From DATGZH01 sp035297265 (GTDB lineage: Bacteria; Actinomycetota; Acidimicrobiia; Acidimicrobiales; RAAP-2), in contig DATGZH010000034.1 of NCBI GenBank assembly GCA_035297265.1, positions 19,977-83,976 of the forward strand: a stretch of DNA of 64,000 nucleotides, in the 5' to 3' direction. Positions 62,135 to 64,000 of this stretch are shown in pieces (position 1 is the first letter of the stretch; the number at the start of each line of letters is the position of its first letter). A program made the translations under genes and the position numbers. The notes under the pieces were generated by a model. The model saw only the letters and a list, made by a program, of their open reading frames with translations, had not been told where the DNA came from and did no database searches.

Positions 62135-63604
62135 GTGGAGCGTCGTCGTCGCACCTCCACGTCCAACTTCGGTGTCGGCCGCCGGGAGAACCACGACGCC
62201 ACCGCCTTCTACGAGCGCTTCCGCTCGCCCGAGCTGAGCGACGACCAGACCGTCGTCCCGCCGGCGCCGGTACCCGAGCCCTTCGTCCACGGTGACGCCC
62301 GTCGCATGGACCAGGTGGCCGACGGCTCGGTGGCCCTCGTCGTCACCTCGCCCCCCTACTTCGCCGGCAAGGCCTACGAGGAGGAGCTCCAGCGCGACGG
62401 CATCCCCGGCTCCTACCTCGAGTACCTCGACCTCCTCGCCGAGGTCTTCAGCGAGTGCACGAAGAAGCTCGAGCCCGGTGGCCGCATCGCGGTCAACGTG
62501 GCCAACCTCGGCCGCAAGCCCTACCGCAGCCTGTCGGCCGACGTGATCCGCATCCTCCAGGACGACCTCGGCCTCCTTCTCCGGGGCGAGCTCATCTGGC
62601 AGAAGGGCGAGGGAGCCAGCGGCTCGTGCGCCTGGGGCTCCTTCCGCAGCGCCACCAACCCGGTGCTCCGCGACGTGACCGAGCGGGTGGTGGTGGCCAG
62701 CAAGGGCCGCTTCGACCGGGCCCAGAGCGTCCAGCAGCGCAAGGCCCAGGACCTCCCCTGGGAGAGCACGCTCATGACCGAGGACTTCATGTCCCTCACG
62801 CTCGACGTGTGGGCCGTCCCGCCCGAGAGCGCCCGCCGGGTGGGCCACCCGGCCCCCTTCCCGGTCGAGCTCCCCGAGCAGCTCATCCGGCTCTACACGT
62901 TCCGCGGCGACCTCGTCCTCGACCCCTTCATGGGCAGCGGCTCGGCGCTCGTGGCCGCCGCCCGCCTCGGGCGCCGCTACGTCGGGTACGACCTCGACGA
63001 GGGCTACGTGGCGATCGCCCGCCAGCGGGTGCGCGAGGTCCTCCTCGACGAGCCGTCGACCGGCCGGCGCCGGTCACGGCGGCGCCTCGACCCGCCGGCC
63101 GAGCCGCCCGTCGAGGAAGCCTTCGCCCGTCGGGCCGAGCGGGACGGCAAGGCCGCCCAAAAGCTCGCCGAGGAAATCCTCGTCGACGCGGGGTTCACCG
63201 TCGTCGAGCGCCAGCACCGTGTGCCGAAGACGGGCGTCACTGTGAGCCTGGTGGCCGAGGCCGCCGACGGGCGCCGCTGGTACTTCGACGTGGCCGGGGC
63301 CTTCGTCAGCCACCGGGGGGGACTCCTGCGGACCGACGCCGTCTGGAAGGCCCTCGGTCGGGCCCACGCCGTCCGGGGCCGAGCGGCCGGCGAGCCCCTC
63401 GTCTTCCTCACGACCCAGCTCCCGCGCCGGCCGAGCGAGGGCGACACAGCCCTGCGGGCGGCCGGTCCCGACGCCTTCTTCGACGCGATCGAGATCCTCT
63501 CCGACGAGGGCCGAGAGCGCCTCGCCCGCTACGCCAAGGGCGGGCAGTCCGACCAACCGCTCCCGGGCTTTTGGACGGCGGCCGACCTGGCCCGACCCGG
63601 CTGA
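62135..63604 (+). CDS. Site-specific DNA methyltransferase with unknown C-terminal domain
   Basis: A 489-residue protein. The catalytic motif IV TSPPYF (residues 71-76) precedes the SAM-binding DPFMGSGS (263-270), the order of beta-class N4-cytosine/N6-adenine methylases; VGHPAPFPVELPEQL lies between them. After a basic linker (RRRSRRRLDPPAEP) residues 335-489 form an extra domain with AEEILVDAGFTVVERQHRVP, WYFDVAGAF and LLRTDAVWKALGRA; this resembles a nuclease-like fold by eye but no full PD-(D/E)XK set is evident. The GTG start at 62135 has AGGAG only one base away, so a later start is possible. No separate restriction gene is seen. Its stop overlaps the next ATG. Confidence 0.85.
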   Translation: MERRRRTSTSNFGVGRRENHDATAFYERFRSPELSDDQTVVPPAPVPEPFVHGDARRMDQVADGSVALVVTSPPYFAGKAYEEELQRDGIPGSYLEYLDLLAEVFSECTKKLEPGGRIAVNVANLGRKPYRSLSADVIRILQDDLGLLLRGELIWQKGEGASGSCAWGSFRSATNPVLRDVTERVVVASKGRFDRAQSVQQRKAQDLPWESTLMTEDFMSLTLDVWAVPPESARRVGHPAPFPVELPEQLIRLYTFRGDLVLDPFMGSGSALVAAARLGRRYVGYDLDEGYVAIARQRVREVLLDEPSTGRRRSRRRLDPPAEPPVEEAFARRAERDGKAAQKLAEEILVDAGFTVVERQHRVPKTGVTVSLVAEAADGRRWYFDVAGAFVSHRGGLLRTDAVWKALGRAHAVRGRAAGEPLVFLTTQLPRRPSEGDTALRAAGPDAFFDAIEILSDEGRERLARYAKGGQSDQPLPGFWTAADLARPG

Positions 63605-63850
63605 TGCCCAGGCTCGTCGCCTGCGCCGTCGTGCGCGACGAACGCCGCTCGTCTTCGTAGCCGACGACCAGGCCACGCTCAACTGGATCCTCGCCCTCAA
63701 GCTGATCGCCACCACCGCCGGCGAGGACCTCCCGGCCGACCTGCGCGACCAGCTGCGCGAGGAACGGTGGGGCGAGGCCGGGGCTCTCTGGATGCGCGAC
63801 CCACCCGAGGTCGACTCGAGCTCCACAGGGAGATCGACGTCGCCCTGACA
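63604..63850 (+). pseudogene. Small gene broken by frameshifts
   Basis: The ATG at 63604 overlaps the methylase stop (TGATG). The first frame reads MPRLVACAVVRDERR, then stops; the next frame continues naturally as LVFVADDQATLNWILALKL and DLRDQLREERWGEAGALWMR; a further shift near 63820 gives REIDVALTLELGF. This pattern suggests one small protein of about 80 residues with two indels, either real decay or sequence errors. No family is recognised. The remaining 150 bases to the window end show nothing. Confidence 0.45.
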
Positions 63851-64000
63851 CTCGAGCTCGGCTTCACCGTTGCCGCTGAGTATGCCTTAGTTGCACGGTC
63901 ATGCGGCACCCCTCTCGGGGTTCCTCACCCGGCCCGGGGGGTCGGGGTCGGTTCTCGTCTCACCGGCCACGGCCGAGACCACGGGGGCCCCGGTCTGACA

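Noticed and set aside
58810..62202. Open frame of 1130 codons opposite the P-type ATPase and deacylase.
   Set aside because: Shadow of GC-rich genes. Composition is His/Glu/Gly/Val-rich without domain signatures.

Overview
The window is high-GC actinobacterial DNA. Coding regions have strongly G/C-biased third positions, GTG starts are common, and stop/start overlaps of the GTGA or ATGA type are frequent. A luciferase-like oxidoreductase of the F420-dependent type, several acyl-CoA ligases, many MaoC/FAS1-like dehydratases and a secreted protein with GYWLV..DGG..FGD repeats together suggest class Acidimicrobiia. That placement is inference from gene content; there is no rRNA in the window to confirm it.

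Layout. 1-3.3 kb: a partial secreted protein and a secreted double beta-propeller protein. 3.3-8.9 kb, minus strand: a catabolic run (alpha/beta hydrolase, uncharacterised protein, acyl-CoA dehydrogenase, luciferase-like oxidoreductase, amidohydrolase), divergent from a solute-binding protein at 9.2-10.5 kb with two operator-like sites between them. 10.6-14.7 kb: five SAM-methyltransferase domains in four genes, two of them fused in one protein. 14.8-16.7 kb: a legumain/caspase-like cysteine protease with its own promoter, followed by a small gene that repeats the protease's N-terminal NWGH..CRY module and ends in an insertion-sequence remnant.

16.6-21.8 kb is a patchwork accessory region. 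It holds two 3' remnants of the same IS481-type element in the same orientation, a RibD-like reductase, a membrane protein, a cold-shock protein, a small CxxC protein, an XRE regulator/nucleotidyltransferase pair that looks like a toxin-antitoxin module, a truncated IS3 element and tRNA-Arg(CCT). A 19-bp near-perfect repeat of part of that tRNA lies 2.3 kb away and looks like the relic of an integrated element.

22.3-35.5 kb is cell-envelope and signalling: a SipW-type signal peptidase with two TasA/camelysin-like substrates, a TreT-type trehalose synthase, a Ser/Thr kinase, and a MoxR-DUF58-transglutaminase operon headed by a large membrane-anchored FN3 protein. The transglutaminase-like protein has lost its catalytic Cys and His.

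35.7-59.1 kb is a large catabolic island, almost all on the minus strand: four adenylate-forming acyl-CoA ligases, six dehydratase-type genes, two SDR dehydrogenases, a Rieske oxygenase, two amidohydrolases, three SnoaL/NTF2-like proteins, a VOC protein, HyuA/HyuB and an N-acyl-D-amino-acid deacylase-type amidohydrolase. Activation to CoA thioesters, ring or side-chain oxidation, hydration and dehydrogenation would fit breakdown of a cyclic or branched hydrophobic substrate; the substrate cannot be read from the sequence. The window ends with a P-type ATPase with altered ion-site residues, a DNA methyltransferase carrying an extra C-terminal domain, and a small frameshifted gene.

The most unusual items are the caspase-like protease with its paralogous module gene, the tRNA-associated repeat pair, the double methyltransferase, and the degenerate transglutaminase.
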